The position numbers and the translations under genes are program-made. From contig JAQBQB010000017.1 of the NCBI GenBank assembly GCA_028287235.1, positions 62,001 through 126,000 of the forward strand: DNA of 64,000 nucleotides. Direction: 5' to 3'. The notes under the pieces were generated by a model that did not search any database, was not told the DNA's origin, and saw only the letters and a list, made by a program, of their open reading frames with translations. The first letter of the stretch is position 1; every line of letters begins with the position of its first letter. This DNA comes from Gemmatimonadota bacterium (lineage in GTDB: Bacteria > Gemmatimonadota > Gemmatimonadetes > Gemmatimonadales > Gemmatimonadaceae). Positions 17,072 through 26,429 of this stretch are shown in pieces.

Positions 17072-20000
17072 ATGCTCACTCGATCGATCCGTCTTTCCCA
17101 TTGCGTTCACCTGCTCGCGCTGCTCTATCTCGCGGGCAGTGTGCCGGGAGCGCTCCGCGCGCAGGATCCACCGACGCCGATGAAGGTGATGGCGTCGAGC
17201 AAAGGCCCGCAGTACCTGCCGCTCGAGAGCGTGCGAGCGGGCGTCGTTCGAATGCCGGCGGCGCTCACGCGGCGCGTCACCGTTGCGCTGGACAAGGTGC
17301 CGCTGCAGCGCGTGCTCATGGAGATCGCGACCCAGGCGGGGCTCGGCCTCTCCTACGGTGAGGATCTGGTGCGCGCCGCGCCCATGGTGTCGGTGAACAT
17401 CGCGGGGAAATCCGCCGCCGATGCGCTGGCGTCCGCGGTCGCGGGCACGAGCTGGGCGGTTCTCGTCACAGCTAACGGTCAGGTGTCCGTTGGACCGGCC
17501 GGCGCTCCGCTCGTGGGAATGATCGCAGGCCAGGTGACGGACCGTGAGAGCGGCCAGGGATTGGAGGCCGCGCAAGTGACGGTCGAGGGCACGCAGCTCG
17601 GACAGGCGACTGCCACCGGAGGCCGGTTCACGATCGCCAACGTGCCGGTCGGACCGCATCGGGTGAGCGTCCGCCGGATCGGCTACGAGGCGCAGACCGT
17701 GTCGGTGATGGTCACCGACGGCGCGACGCAGACGATCAACGTCGCGCTCGGCCACAGCGCGGTCTCGTTGTCGGAAGTCGTCGTCACGGCCGCCGGCACG
17801 GAGCGCGCGCGCGAAGTCGGCAACAGCATCTCGATCGTCGATCTCTCGAAGGAGCGTGCGCCCATCGCGAACACGCAGGAGCTGCTGGCGGGCCGCGTGA
17901 GCGGTGTGACGGTGCTCGCGAACTCGGGCCAGGCGGGAGCCGGCGGCTCGATCCGCCTGCGCGGCGTCAACAGCATCAGCCAGGGCAACTCACCGATCAT
18001 TTATGTGGATGGAGTTCGCATCTCTAACGCACATACTCCCGTGAGCGTCGGTGGCCACGGCGACATCTCTCCGATCAACGACATCGACATGACCGACGTC
18101 GATCGGATCGAAGTCGTGAAGGGCCCGGCGGCAACGACGCTCTACGGCACCGAAGCATCCGGCGGCGTGATTCAGATCTTCACGAAGCGCGGGCACACCG
18201 GCGGCGCGCAGGCCACGTTCGACGTCAGCGCGGGCGTCAACAACATGGGCCACATCGGCGTGGCGTCGGACAGCACGGGCATGTTCGTCAACCAGTGCAG
18301 CGGTATCAACACGCTCGGCGACGGCACGCGCTTTCAGGACGCCACGTGTCCGTCGAGCGGCTCGTGGCTGCGGAATGGTCCGATCACGCGTTACGCGCTC
18401 GGTGTGCGCGGCTCGACCGAGGCGAACGACTACTTCCTCTCCGGCAACTTCAACGACGAGCACTCGGTGCTCCAGGTGGGTGAGAACAAGTCGGGCGGAG
18501 TTCGCGGCAACATCAACGTGCGCGCGACGCCCAAGCTCACGCTCACGCTGAACTCGTCGTTCGTGAAGCGCGACGTGCGCTGGTACCCCGACGGATTGAG
18601 CAGCAACGCGTTCCTCCTCAACGTGTCGCGCGGCTCGGGCTCGTTCTTCAAGGGCGCCGGCTGTACCGATGCGACCGCCGTGTGCGTCTTGGACGACAGC
18701 ATCTTCACCGTCACCAATACCACGACGACGAATCACTTCATCACCGGCGGCACGGCCACGTTCACGCCGAGCGAGCCGCTGTCCGTCCGTCTGTCGGCGG
18801 GCTACGACTACGACGTCGCCGACGTCACCGACATCACACCGTTCGGCCATCTGCGCGTTCCGCTCGGCTCGATCGCCGAAACGAAGTGGGACCGCGCGCT
18901 CATCACCTTCGACGTCGCCGCCAGCTTCAGGCATGCACTCGGCTTCCTCACGACGAACACCGCGGTCGGCGCTCAAACGTTCGATAGCCGGCTCAACTCC
19001 ACGGACCTGTCGGCGAGCAACTTCTCCGCGCCCGGCGTGCCGACGCTCACCTCCGGCGCGCTCAGGAACATCGTCAACGTGACGGAGCAGCGCGTCATCA
19101 ACGCCGGAATGTTCGGCCAGGAGATGATCGGCTGGCGCGACAGGTTGTTCCTCACCGGCGGCGTTCGCGTCGACGGCAACAGCGCCTTCGGAACGGGCTT
19201 CGGGTTGCAGACGTACCCCAAGCTGAGCGCATCATACGTGTTGTCCGACGAAAGCTTCTGGTCGCCGCGGTTCGTCGAGACGCTCAAGCTCCGCGCCGCC
19301 GTCGGCGAATCGGGGAAAGCGCCGGGCGCATTCGACGCCGTGCGCACGTGGGATCCGGTCGCCGCCGAGAACGGGCAGTCCGCATTCGAGCCGTCGCAGG
19401 TCGGGAATGCGTCGCTCGGGCCGGAGCGTACCCGCGAGACCGAAGCCGGCTTCGACGCGAGCGCGCTCCACGGGCTGTTGACGATCTCCTTCTCGTACTA
19501 CTCGTCCCGCACGAGCGGTGCCCTCGTTCCGGTGACGCTGCCGCCATCGTTGGGTTTCGGCGCGCGGCAGCTCGAGAATATCGGCGTGCTCCAGAATCAC
19601 GGCAGCGAGCTGTCGGTGAACGCGCAGCTTCTGTCGCGGCGCAACATCGATCTCAGCGCCGGCCTGCAGTACACCAGGGTGAACAGCGAAGCCGGCGACC
19701 TCGGCGGCCAGACGATCACCGTCGATGCCAATTCCCTCTCGTTCGTGCAGCAAGGGTTGCCCGCGCCGAGCTACATCGGCGACCAGATCACGAATCCCGA
19801 TGCGATCGCCGATCCCGTGGTGGCGCACAACATGTTTCTCGGCGGCACCTTCCCCACGAGCATCATCAGTCCACGCGCCACGCTTCGTCTCTGGAACCGC
19901 GTGTCGCTCGATGCCCTCGGCGAATTTCAACGCGGCGGTCACCTGCTGAACGCGATCGGGTTCGCGAACGAGGGGCTCTTCGCCTGGCAACCGTGTTTCG

Positions 20001-20365
20001 CGGTCCAGACGAAGTTGCGTTCATTCACCGCCGGCAACACGGCGGCGTTGAACGACGTCACCGCGCTCGACCGCGGCCGCTGCGCCATTGCCTCGTCGGT
20101 GCGGAGCGCCGGCTTCTGGGTGGAGAAGAATGATTTCTTCAAGCTTCGCAGCGTGTCGGTCACCGCGGATCTTCCGAACCGGCTGCTCGGGTCGTCCAAG
20201 GCTACCTCGATCACGCTGAGCGGGCGCAACCTGTACAAGAGCACCCCGTACACGGGCACCGATCCCGAGTCGGCCGACCAAGGCGTGAACACGTTCTCTC
20301 GACGTGACTACTACATCTTCCCGGCGCCGCGCACGTTCCTGATCACCGTTCACACGAGTTTCTGA
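17072..20365 (+). CDS. SusC/RagA TonB-linked outer-membrane protein
   Basis: 1097 residues. In order: a signal peptide (to about residue 30, A-L-R-A-Q), an STN secretin/TonB short N-domain (V-A-L-D-K-V-P-L-Q-R-V-L-M-E-I-A, about 70-130) as expected for signalling receptors, a carboxypeptidase-like domain (I-A-G-Q-V-T-D-R-E-S-G-Q-G-L-E), a plug (L-A-G-R-V-S-G-V-T-V-L, S-I-R-L-R-G-V-N-S-I-S, P-I-I-Y-V-D-G-V-R) and a long barrel ending in aromatic-rich strands (F-P-A-P-R-T-F-L-I-T-V-H-T-S-F). The plug carries the SusC hallmark R-G-x-N-S. It pairs with the SusD lipoprotein whose gene starts 3 bp later, and the STN domain fits signalling to the upstream FecR. The substrate may be a glycan or peptide and cannot be specified. 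Confidence 0.93.
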   Translation: MLTRSIRLSHCVHLLALLYLAGSVPGALRAQDPPTPMKVMASSKGPQYLPLESVRAGVVRMPAALTRRVTVALDKVPLQRVLMEIATQAGLGLSYGEDLVRAAPMVSVNIAGKSAADALASAVAGTSWAVLVTANGQVSVGPAGAPLVGMIAGQVTDRESGQGLEAAQVTVEGTQLGQATATGGRFTIANVPVGPHRVSVRRIGYEAQTVSVMVTDGATQTINVALGHSAVSLSEVVVTAAGTERAREVGNSISIVDLSKERAPIANTQELLAGRVSGVTVLANSGQAGAGGSIRLRGVNSISQGNSPIIYVDGVRISNAHTPVSVGGHGDISPINDIDMTDVDRIEVVKGPAATTLYGTEASGGVIQIFTKRGHTGGAQATFDVSAGVNNMGHIGVASDSTGMFVNQCSGINTLGDGTRFQDATCPSSGSWLRNGPITRYALGVRGSTEANDYFLSGNFNDEHSVLQVGENKSGGVRGNINVRATPKLTLTLNSSFVKRDVRWYPDGLSSNAFLLNVSRGSGSFFKGAGCTDATAVCVLDDSIFTVTNTTTTNHFITGGTATFTPSEPLSVRLSAGYDYDVADVTDITPFGHLRVPLGSIAETKWDRALITFDVAASFRHALGFLTTNTAVGAQTFDSRLNSTDLSASNFSAPGVPTLTSGALRNIVNVTEQRVINAGMFGQEMIGWRDRLFLTGGVRVDGNSAFGTGFGLQTYPKLSASYVLSDESFWSPRFVETLKLRAAVGESGKAPGAFDAVRTWDPVAAENGQSAFEPSQVGNASLGPERTRETEAGFDASALHGLLTISFSYYSSRTSGALVPVTLPPSLGFGARQLENIGVLQNHGSELSVNAQLLSRRNIDLSAGLQYTRVNSEAGDLGGQTITVDANSLSFVQQGLPAPSYIGDQITNPDAIADPVVAHNMFLGGTFPTSIISPRATLRLWNRVSLDALGEFQRGGHLLNAIGFANEGLFAWQPCFAVQTKLRSFTAGNTAALNDVTALDRGRCAIASSVRSAGFWVEKNDFFKLRSVSVTADLPNRLLGSSKATSITLSGRNLYKSTPYTGTDPESADQGVNTFSRRDYYIFPAPRTFLITVHTSF

Positions 20366-20367
20366 TC

Positions 20368-21555
20368 ATGACTCCTACTACTCGTGCGGGTGCGCTCGCT
20401 ACGCTCGCGCTTCTCGCGGCATGCGATCTCAAGGTGACCAATCCCGGTCCGATCGCCGACGATCAATTGAACAACGTCACGGCCGTTCCCGCGCTGGTCA
20501 ACGGCATGTCGGGCGATCTATCGTTCGCCCTGGGACGCTACCTCGACCGTGGCGCGCTCGCGTCGGGCGAGCTGTCGGAGGCCGGTCTGTTCATTCCGGA
20601 GACGCACTACTTCCAGGGCTCCTTCGTTCCGCAGGATGTGAACGCGGACTGGGGCAACATGCAGACGGCGCGCTGGACCGCGGAATCCGGACTCGTTCGC
20701 ATGAAGCAGGTGCTCGGTGCGGCCTTCGAGACCAACGTCAACACCCCCCGCGCGTACCTGTACGGCGGGTTTGCGAATCGCCTGCTCGGCGAGAACGTGT
20801 GCGTCGCCGTCATCGACGGCGGAGCGGCGCAGAGCGACAGCGTCTACTTCCAGCGCGCCGAGAGCCTGTTCACGCGCGCACTCGCCCTCGCGACGACGGC
20901 GAACAACACGAACGTCGCGACTGCCGCGCTTGGCGGACGCGCGAGCGTTCGGGCATGGCAGGGAAACTGGACCGGCGCCGTGGCCGATGCCGCGCTGGTC
21001 CCCGTGGCGTTCGTGTTCAATGCCATCTATTCGACGAACACGGCGCGCGAGAACCTCGACCTCGCGACCCAAACGATCACGCGAAGTGAATCCAGTGTGT
21101 TCGGAACCGTCTACGCCCTCAACAACAAAGAGCCGCGCGCCACGTGGGACACGGTTCGGACCGGCACCGCGGTGACGAAGGGAGCCAACGGCACGCCGGT
21201 GTTCCGACAAACCAAGTACAAGACGCTCGCCGCGCCAGTCGCTCTGACGAAGGGAACGGAGATGTTGCTGCTCCGCGCCGAAGCGGCGCTGCGCAACAAC
21301 GACTTCGCCGGTGCCATGACGCTCATCAACCAGGAGCGCGCGACGTACGGGTTGGCCGCGCTCACGGCGACGTCGACCGCGGCGGCGCGCACCATCCTGC
21401 AGTCGGAGCGCGGCCTGGTTCTGTGGCTCGAGGGACGGCGGCTCTGGGATCTGCGCCGCTGGCTTGCGGAGGGAACGAACACCTTCCTGGCGACCCGGGA
21501 CAAATGCTTGCCGCCGAGCGCCGACGAGCAGGCGTCGAACGCGAACCTGCGGTAG
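20368..21555 (+). CDS. SusD/RagB-family nutrient-binding lipoprotein
   Basis: 395 residues with a lipoprotein signal (L-A-L-L-A-A-C, Cys19) followed by D-L-K-V-T-N-P-G-P-I, the usual SusD start 'C-x-L-x-V-x-N-P'. The TPR-like helices and the conserved C-terminal motif appear: L-L-L-R-A-E-A-A-L-R-N-N-D-F-A-G-A-M-T-L-I-N and then S-E-R-G-L-V-L-W-L-E-G-R-R-L-W-D-L-R-R-W. The protein sits at the cell surface as the lid of the SusC transporter. It is shorter than Bacteroidota SusDs (usually over 480), as is common for this phylum's RagB-like members. The gene starts 3 bp after susC, so the two are translated from one message. Confidence 0.92.
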   Translation: MTPTTRAGALATLALLAACDLKVTNPGPIADDQLNNVTAVPALVNGMSGDLSFALGRYLDRGALASGELSEAGLFIPETHYFQGSFVPQDVNADWGNMQTARWTAESGLVRMKQVLGAAFETNVNTPRAYLYGGFANRLLGENVCVAVIDGGAAQSDSVYFQRAESLFTRALALATTANNTNVATAALGGRASVRAWQGNWTGAVADAALVPVAFVFNAIYSTNTARENLDLATQTITRSESSVFGTVYALNNKEPRATWDTVRTGTAVTKGANGTPVFRQTKYKTLAAPVALTKGTEMLLLRAEAALRNNDFAGAMTLINQERATYGLAALTATSTAAARTILQSERGLVLWLEGRRLWDLRRWLAEGTNTFLATRDKCLPPSADEQASNANLR

Positions 21556-21681
21556 TGGCGTCGCTGCGACAGGTGACGCCGGACCTGGGCATCGCTGGAT
21601 ATGGACACGCACAGCCGCGCGTGTCATGTTGCGCGGACACGATTCATTGATGGTACCTACGTCCGGCTCACGAGGCTGCTC

Positions 21682-22827
21682 ATGCGCATCGCCGTTGCTT
21701 CACCCCTACTCGCCGCAGCCCTGGCCGCGACTTCGTCTGGTGTTCACGCCCAACAGCCCACGAGCGCTGCACCCTACAAGGTGCTCATGCGGGCCCGGGT
21801 CGGCGGCGAAGGCGGCACCGACTACATCAACGCATCGACAGACGGCCGCCTCTACATCACCCGCAACGCCGTTCGCGCCATACCGGCAACCGACAGCTCT
21901 CCGGCGAGAGACGCCATCCCCGGCCGCGTTACCGTCTTCGATCTAAAAACACTCAAGCCGCTTGGCGAGATCATGAACGGCGGTGGCAACGGCGCCGTCG
22001 TCGATCCGAAAACAGGACACGGCTTCGCGAGCAGCCATCCGGACGTCTCGATGTTCGACAGCCGATCGATGCAGATGATCAAGACGATCGATCCGAACGC
22101 CGACAATCCGGCGGCGAGCCCCAAGTTCAGCGCGGACGGCATCTACTTCGATCCCTCGGACGGTCGCGTGTACATCGGTAGTCATCCGACCAAAGATCTT
22201 CTGGTCATCGACTCGCGCGACGGCAAGACCCTCGGCAAGATCGAGCTGGGAGGCGTTCCGGAACAGACCGTCTCGAACGGCAGAGGAACTCTTTACGCGA
22301 TATTGCAGGATTCAGCCGGAAGCGTGGCCGTCATCGATCAGCAGGCGATGAAGACCACGGCGCACTATCCATTGGGCGACATCGGCCGCTGCAACGGACT
22401 CGCGATCGATGCAAAGAACAACATTCTCTTTGCCGCGTGCGCGCAAAGTAGAACGCCGGGTCAGGCCCCGTCGCCCGTCATGGTCATCCTGAGCGCGAAG
22501 GACGGCAAGATCCTGACGACCCTTCCGCTCGCCGGATCATCCGACGGGGCCGTGTTCAATCCACAGACCATGGAGGCGTTCAGCTCACACGGCAACGGCA
22601 CCCTGACGGTGGTGAAAGAGACCAGTCCAACCACCTTCGAGGTCGAACAGAACCTGGACACGATGAACGGCGCCCGCACGCTGGCGCTGGAGCCGAGCAC
22701 GGGACGCATCTTCGTGATGAGCGTCGAACGCGGTGCAGCACCTCCACCGCCGAGTGGTGGCGGACGAGGTGGCCAGGCGCCGGCCATTCCAGGCTCCTTC
22801 ACCATCGTGATGGTCGGTAGACAGTAG
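21682..22827 (+). CDS. Exported YncE-like beta-propeller protein
   Basis: 381 residues from the ATG at 21682, which directly precedes a signal peptide (A-V-A-S-P-L-L-A-A-A-L-A-A, cleavage after V-H-A-Q); the frame is open upstream but that part is not signal-like. The mature protein consists of repeats such as G-R-V-T-V-F-D-L-K-T-L-K-P, V-D-P-K-T-G-H-G-F-A-S, F-D-P-S-D-G-R-V-Y-I-G, L-V-I-D-S-R-D-G-K-T and F-N-P-Q-T-M-E-A-F-S-S, the NHL/YncE seven-bladed pattern. A proline/glycine-rich linker (P-P-P-P-S-G-G-G) lies near the end. It is 126 bp downstream of susD and could be co-transcribed. The function is unknown and the location periplasmic. Confidence 0.85.
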   Translation: MRIAVASPLLAAALAATSSGVHAQQPTSAAPYKVLMRARVGGEGGTDYINASTDGRLYITRNAVRAIPATDSSPARDAIPGRVTVFDLKTLKPLGEIMNGGGNGAVVDPKTGHGFASSHPDVSMFDSRSMQMIKTIDPNADNPAASPKFSADGIYFDPSDGRVYIGSHPTKDLLVIDSRDGKTLGKIELGGVPEQTVSNGRGTLYAILQDSAGSVAVIDQQAMKTTAHYPLGDIGRCNGLAIDAKNNILFAACAQSRTPGQAPSPVMVILSAKDGKILTTLPLAGSSDGAVFNPQTMEAFSSHGNGTLTVVKETSPTTFEVEQNLDTMNGARTLALEPSTGRIFVMSVERGAAPPPPSGGGRGGQAPAIPGSFTIVMVGRQ

Positions 22828-22858
22828 GACTCGATGCCGCAGCGCCCGCTGAGATCAC

Positions 22859-23260
22859 TCAGCGACCATCACCGCCGCGCCGCGAGGATCCGATCGTCGG
22901 CGGGAGGTTTGGCGCAAAATCGCACGGCACCGTGGCGCGCGCCACGGTGCAGGCGCGTGCCTGGGGAAGCGTCGCGTCAATGCTGCTGAAGCCGACGGAA
23001 GCGCTCGGCAATTCGACGTGGCGCCAGTCCCAGCTTTTGTCGACGGCCCCGAGAATACGAAATTTGCCCCCATGATAGGCGACAACCCAGCGGCGAAACC
23101 GGATCCACTCCGCTCGCGTTGCCGCGCGCGACACGTCGCCGTCGCCGACGAGCAGATCGATGGCTCGGCCGTAGCATCGCTGGAGTCGGAGATATAGAGC
23201 AGCAACGGCTGCTCCACTCCATACACGCGTCGCAGCAATGGCCTAGTGGTCAAGATAGTT
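22859..23260 (-). pseudogene. Frameshifted remnant of an unidentified secreted or peptidase-like gene
   Basis: The 560-bp gap before padR carries minus-strand coding-like sequence split between two frames. One frame (about 23245-23180) reads V-Y-G-V-E-Q-P-L-L-L-Y-I-S-D-S-S-D; the other (about 23170-22859) reads Y-G-R-A-I-D-L-L-V-G-D-G-D-V-S-R, then R-W-V-V-A-Y-H-G-G-K-F-R-I-L-G-A and S-W-D-W-R-H-V-E-L-P-S. Joining them needs one frameshift near 23175. The segment resembles small metal-dependent hydrolase modules (D-x-x-x-x-x-G-D, W-D-W-x-H-V-E), but I cannot name the family. It has no credible start or signal peptide, so it is called a decayed gene. The alternative is chance open frame in GC-rich DNA. 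Confidence 0.4.
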
Positions 23261-23335
23261 TCGGCCCTCGGCTGGGCGGCCCAAGGCTCCTTCGCCAAGC
23301 CCCTGGCGATATCGCAGGCCCGGAAATCTCTCTCC

Positions 23336-23382
23336 TTGACAGCTTAGGAGAGTGGATCATATACTCCTGAGCAACTTAGGAG
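23336..23382 (+). promoter_or_regulatory. Sigma-70-like promoter with PadR operator half-sites
   Basis: TTGACA at 23336-23341 and TATACT at 23360-23365 are separated by 18 bp, a near-consensus promoter for padR. Three copies of an octamer overlie it: CTTAGGAG at 23343-23350, CTCCTGAG (inverted, 7/8) at 23364-23371 and CTTAGGAG again at 23375-23382, the last also serving as ribosome-binding site 6 bp before the ATG. The arrangement suggests PadR autorepression by covering the promoter and the SD region. Operator assignment is inference; the motif and spacing are seen directly. Confidence 0.75.
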
Positions 23383-23388
23383 AGGCCC

Positions 23389-23730
23389 ATGGCTGAACAG
23401 GCGCAGCTACTGCCCGGCACGCTCGACTTGCTGATCCTCAAGGCGGTGTCTCTCGGGGCGCTGCACGGCTACGGCGTGCTGCTCCGCATCGAACAGATCT
23501 CACGCGGCGCGCTGACGATCGAACAGGGCGCGGTCTATCCGGGGCTCTTCCGGCTCGTCCGCCAAGGACTGCTCAAGGCGACGTGGGGCACGTCCGACAA
23601 CAATCGCCGCGCCAAGTTCTACGAGCTGACCGCCGCCGGCCGCAAGCGGTTGCAGGAAGAGACGGACGGCTGGAATCGCCTCACGGCCGCGATCGGGTTC
23701 GTCCTCACCGCGCAGCCGGAGGGTGCATGA
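23389..23730 (+). CDS. PadR-family transcriptional repressor
   Basis: 113 residues matching the short PadR type: L-L-P-G-T-L-D-L-L-I-L-K-A-V-S (residues 7-21), G-A-L-H-G-Y-G-V-L-L-R-I-E-Q, G-A-V-Y-P-G-L-F-R-L-V-R-Q-G-L (the recognition and wing region) and the C-terminal A-K-F-Y-E-L-T-A-A-G-R-K-R-L. It is the winged-helix core without a long dimerisation tail. Its stop overlaps the ADOP permease start (ATGA at 23727-23730), so the two are translationally coupled. The PadR/ADOP pairing is widespread in Acidobacteriota and Gemmatimonadota. It likely represses its own promoter at 23336-23382. Confidence 0.93.
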   Translation: MAEQAQLLPGTLDLLILKAVSLGALHGYGVLLRIEQISRGALTIEQGAVYPGLFRLVRQGLLKATWGTSDNNRRAKFYELTAAGRKRLQEETDGWNRLTAAIGFVLTAQPEGA

Positions 23731-26384
23731 GAGTTCTTGCATACCTGCGCTCGCTCGCGAGCCGCTTCGTGCATCGCGACCAGCTCGAGGACGAGATGGC
23801 CGAGGAACTGCGCGCGCATCTCGAGCTGCGCGCCGACGATCTCGCGCGCTCCGGAATGACCCGCGCCGCCGCCGAACGACAGGCGCGCGTCGAGTTCGGC
23901 GGGCAGTCGCGATTCAAGGACGAAGCGCGTGACATGGTCGCCGGCCGCGTGATCGAGATGATCGCGCGCGACGCAGGGCTCGCCGTCCGCCGGCTTCGCA
24001 AGTCGCCGAGCTTCGCGATCGCCGCGATCGTGACGCTGGCGATGGCGATCGGCGCAAACGCCGTGGTGTTCAGCGCGGTCAACGGCCTCATTCTTCGGCC
24101 GCTCGATCTCCCGAATGAGCAATCGCTCTACGTGGTCGAGCGCACGGCCGACAAGTCGTCCTCGGAGTCGTATCCCAATTACGTCGACCTCCGCGATCGC
24201 ACGCGGAGCTTCGAGACGCTCGCCGGCTTCAGCCCCGATCAACTTTGGATCACGTCGGGCGACAGGCAGTCACGCGTCTGGGCATACCAGGTCACGGGCA
24301 ACTACTTCGACGCGCTCGGGGTTCAACCGTACCTCGGCCGGCTTTTTCACGCGGCGGACGATCAGGGCATCAACAGCGCGCCGTACGTGGTGCTCAGCTA
24401 TCCGTACTGGAGAACGCACTTCGACGGCAACACGGGAGTCGTTGGCCGCACGGTGCGCATCAACAAGCAGCCGTATACGATCATCGGCGTGGCACCCGAA
24501 GGATTTCGCGGCACGATCTTGTTTTTGTCGCCGGACCTGTTCGTGCCGCTCGTGAATCAGCCGCAGTTGGATGCGACGAGCCTGCTGACCCGTCGCGCAC
24601 AACGTCTCTTCCCCGTCGTCGGCCATCTCAAGCCCGGTGTGACGCCGACGCAAGCGATCGCCGAGCTCGACGCGCTCGGTGAATGGCTCGAAAAAACATA
24701 TCCCGGAGACAACGAGAAGCTTCGCTTCACGCTCGGGCCGCCGGGTCTGAACGGCGATGCGCTGGCCGCTCCGATGAAGGCGTTCCTGGGCGGACTGATG
24801 CTGCTCGCGGCGATGATTCTCGTTGCCGCGTGCACGAATCTCGGAAGCCTGTTCGCCGCGCGGGCCGCCGAGCGTTCGCGCGAAGTGGCGCTGCAACTCG
24901 CGCTTGGCGCGAGTCGCATCCGCATTGTCCGGCAATTGCTGTCGGAGGCGGTGGTGATCGCATTGATCGGCGGCGCGGTTGGGCTGTGGGGGAGCGTGAT
25001 GCTGCTGCGGTGGCTGAGCGCCTGGCATCCATTCCCGCAGTTTCCTGTCAACATGCCCGTGGCGGCCGACGCGCGCGTGTATCTGGTCGCACTTGCGCTG
25101 AGCATCGCGAGCGGTCTCCTCTTTGGCGCCGTTCCGCTTCGTCAGGTGCTGCGGACCGACCCGTATGCCATCATCAAAGCAGGCGCGCCGGCGGGCGCGC
25201 CACGCCGGTTGACCGCGCGCGACCTGCTGCTGGTTGCGCAGATCGCCGTGTGCGCGCTGCTCGTGACGTCGTCGATGGTCGCGCTGCGCGGACTCGCGCG
25301 CTCGATGCGCGCGGACTTCGGATTCGATCCGCGCAATGTGACCCTCGTCGAGACGGATCTCGCTATGGGCGGCTTTCGCGCCGCCGACGTGCCGGCGATG
25401 CAACGACGCATGATCGACGCGCTGCAGACGATCCCCGGGGCCGAGGCCGTCGCGCTGATCGGCGCGGCGCCGCCGACGCTGTTCGTGTCGAACCGCTCGA
25501 AGGTGTTCGATGAGACGACGATGGATCTCAAGCCGGCATCCGCGGCCGCCAACGCGGCGATGTACAGTGTGTCGCCCGACTATTTTCATGCGGCGCGCAC
25601 GCCGGTCGTGTCCGGCCGGCCGTTCACGTGGCACGACGACGCGTCCGCGCCGCGCGTCGCGATCGTGAATCAGGTCTTCGCGCGCCGGGTGTTCGGCTCT
25701 CCAACCGGCGCCGTCGGGCGCTTCTACAAGATGCCCGACGGTGCGCGCGTCCAGGTCGTCGGCCTCGTGGGCGATGGCAAGAACTCGCTCAACCTCGCGG
25801 ACGAGCCTCAACCCGCGATGTTCTTTCCACTTCTTCAATCACCGTATAGTGATACCTGGCTCGTGATTCGCTCCGAGCGTGATCTGTCGCAGCTTTCCAC
25901 GGCAATCCGGGCGAAGCTTCACGAGCTGGATCCCGAGCTGCCCTCGTTCATCGAGACCTGGACGACCGCCATGCAGGCTGCGCTCTTCGCGCCACGGATG
26001 GCGAGCCTCACGCTCGGTGTCCTCGGCGCGATGGGTGCCATCCTGTCCGTCACCGGCATCTTCGGCATGGCGGCCTACTCGCTCACCAGGCGGCTGAGGG
26101 AGCTCGGCATTCGCGTTGCGCTCGGTGCGCCCCACGAGGAGATTCTTCGCGCCGCGCTCGGCCGGCCCTTCAAAGTTCTCTTATTCGGATCGGCGGCCGG
26201 ACTCGTCCTGGGTGTGCTGGCGAGCCGCGTGCTGAGCTTCATCGTCTACCAGGCGACACCGCGGGATCCGATCGTGCTCGCCGGCGTCGTGCTCGCGATG
26301 TTCGTCGTCGGGCTCACGGCGACATGGATTCCGGCGCGCCGCGCGCTGCTGGTCGATCCGCTGATTCTGTTGCGCGACGAGTAG
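23727..26384 (+). CDS. ADOP-family MacB-like permease, PadR-linked form
   Basis: 885 residues from the ATG overlapping the padR stop. The N-terminal 80 residues form the ADOP-specific helical segment (E-D-E-M-A-E-E-L-R-A-H-L-E-L-R-A-D-D-L), absent from the second ADOP gene in this window. Then come a duplicated MacB-PCD/FtsX architecture: TM1 (G-A-N-A-V-V-F-S-A-V-N), a periplasmic domain (P-Y-T-I-I-G-V-A-P-E-G-F-R-G), three TM helices about 350-450, a second TM and periplasmic domain, and three C-terminal helices ending in P-A-R-R-A-L-L-V-D-P. These permeases have no ATPase gene beside them (orphan) and their substrate is unknown. A small membrane protein gene follows 45 bp downstream. Confidence 0.92.
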   Translation: MRVLAYLRSLASRFVHRDQLEDEMAEELRAHLELRADDLARSGMTRAAAERQARVEFGGQSRFKDEARDMVAGRVIEMIARDAGLAVRRLRKSPSFAIAAIVTLAMAIGANAVVFSAVNGLILRPLDLPNEQSLYVVERTADKSSSESYPNYVDLRDRTRSFETLAGFSPDQLWITSGDRQSRVWAYQVTGNYFDALGVQPYLGRLFHAADDQGINSAPYVVLSYPYWRTHFDGNTGVVGRTVRINKQPYTIIGVAPEGFRGTILFLSPDLFVPLVNQPQLDATSLLTRRAQRLFPVVGHLKPGVTPTQAIAELDALGEWLEKTYPGDNEKLRFTLGPPGLNGDALAAPMKAFLGGLMLLAAMILVAACTNLGSLFAARAAERSREVALQLALGASRIRIVRQLLSEAVVIALIGGAVGLWGSVMLLRWLSAWHPFPQFPVNMPVAADARVYLVALALSIASGLLFGAVPLRQVLRTDPYAIIKAGAPAGAPRRLTARDLLLVAQIAVCALLVTSSMVALRGLARSMRADFGFDPRNVTLVETDLAMGGFRAADVPAMQRRMIDALQTIPGAEAVALIGAAPPTLFVSNRSKVFDETTMDLKPASAAANAAMYSVSPDYFHAARTPVVSGRPFTWHDDASAPRVAIVNQVFARRVFGSPTGAVGRFYKMPDGARVQVVGLVGDGKNSLNLADEPQPAMFFPLLQSPYSDTWLVIRSERDLSQLSTAIRAKLHELDPELPSFIETWTTAMQAALFAPRMASLTLGVLGAMGAILSVTGIFGMAAYSLTRRLRELGIRVALGAPHEEILRAALGRPFKVLLFGSAAGLVLGVLASRVLSFIVYQATPRDPIVLAGVVLAMFVVGLTATWIPARRALLVDPLILLRDE

Positions 26385-26429
26385 CGGACCGACCGATAAC
26401 ACCACAGGACTCCCACGGAGCGCCCCCGA

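Noticed and set aside
24270-25838. 522-codon minus-strand frame opposite the ADOP gene
   Set aside because: It is arginine/histidine-rich without domains; the ADOP protein on the plus strand is clearly conserved.
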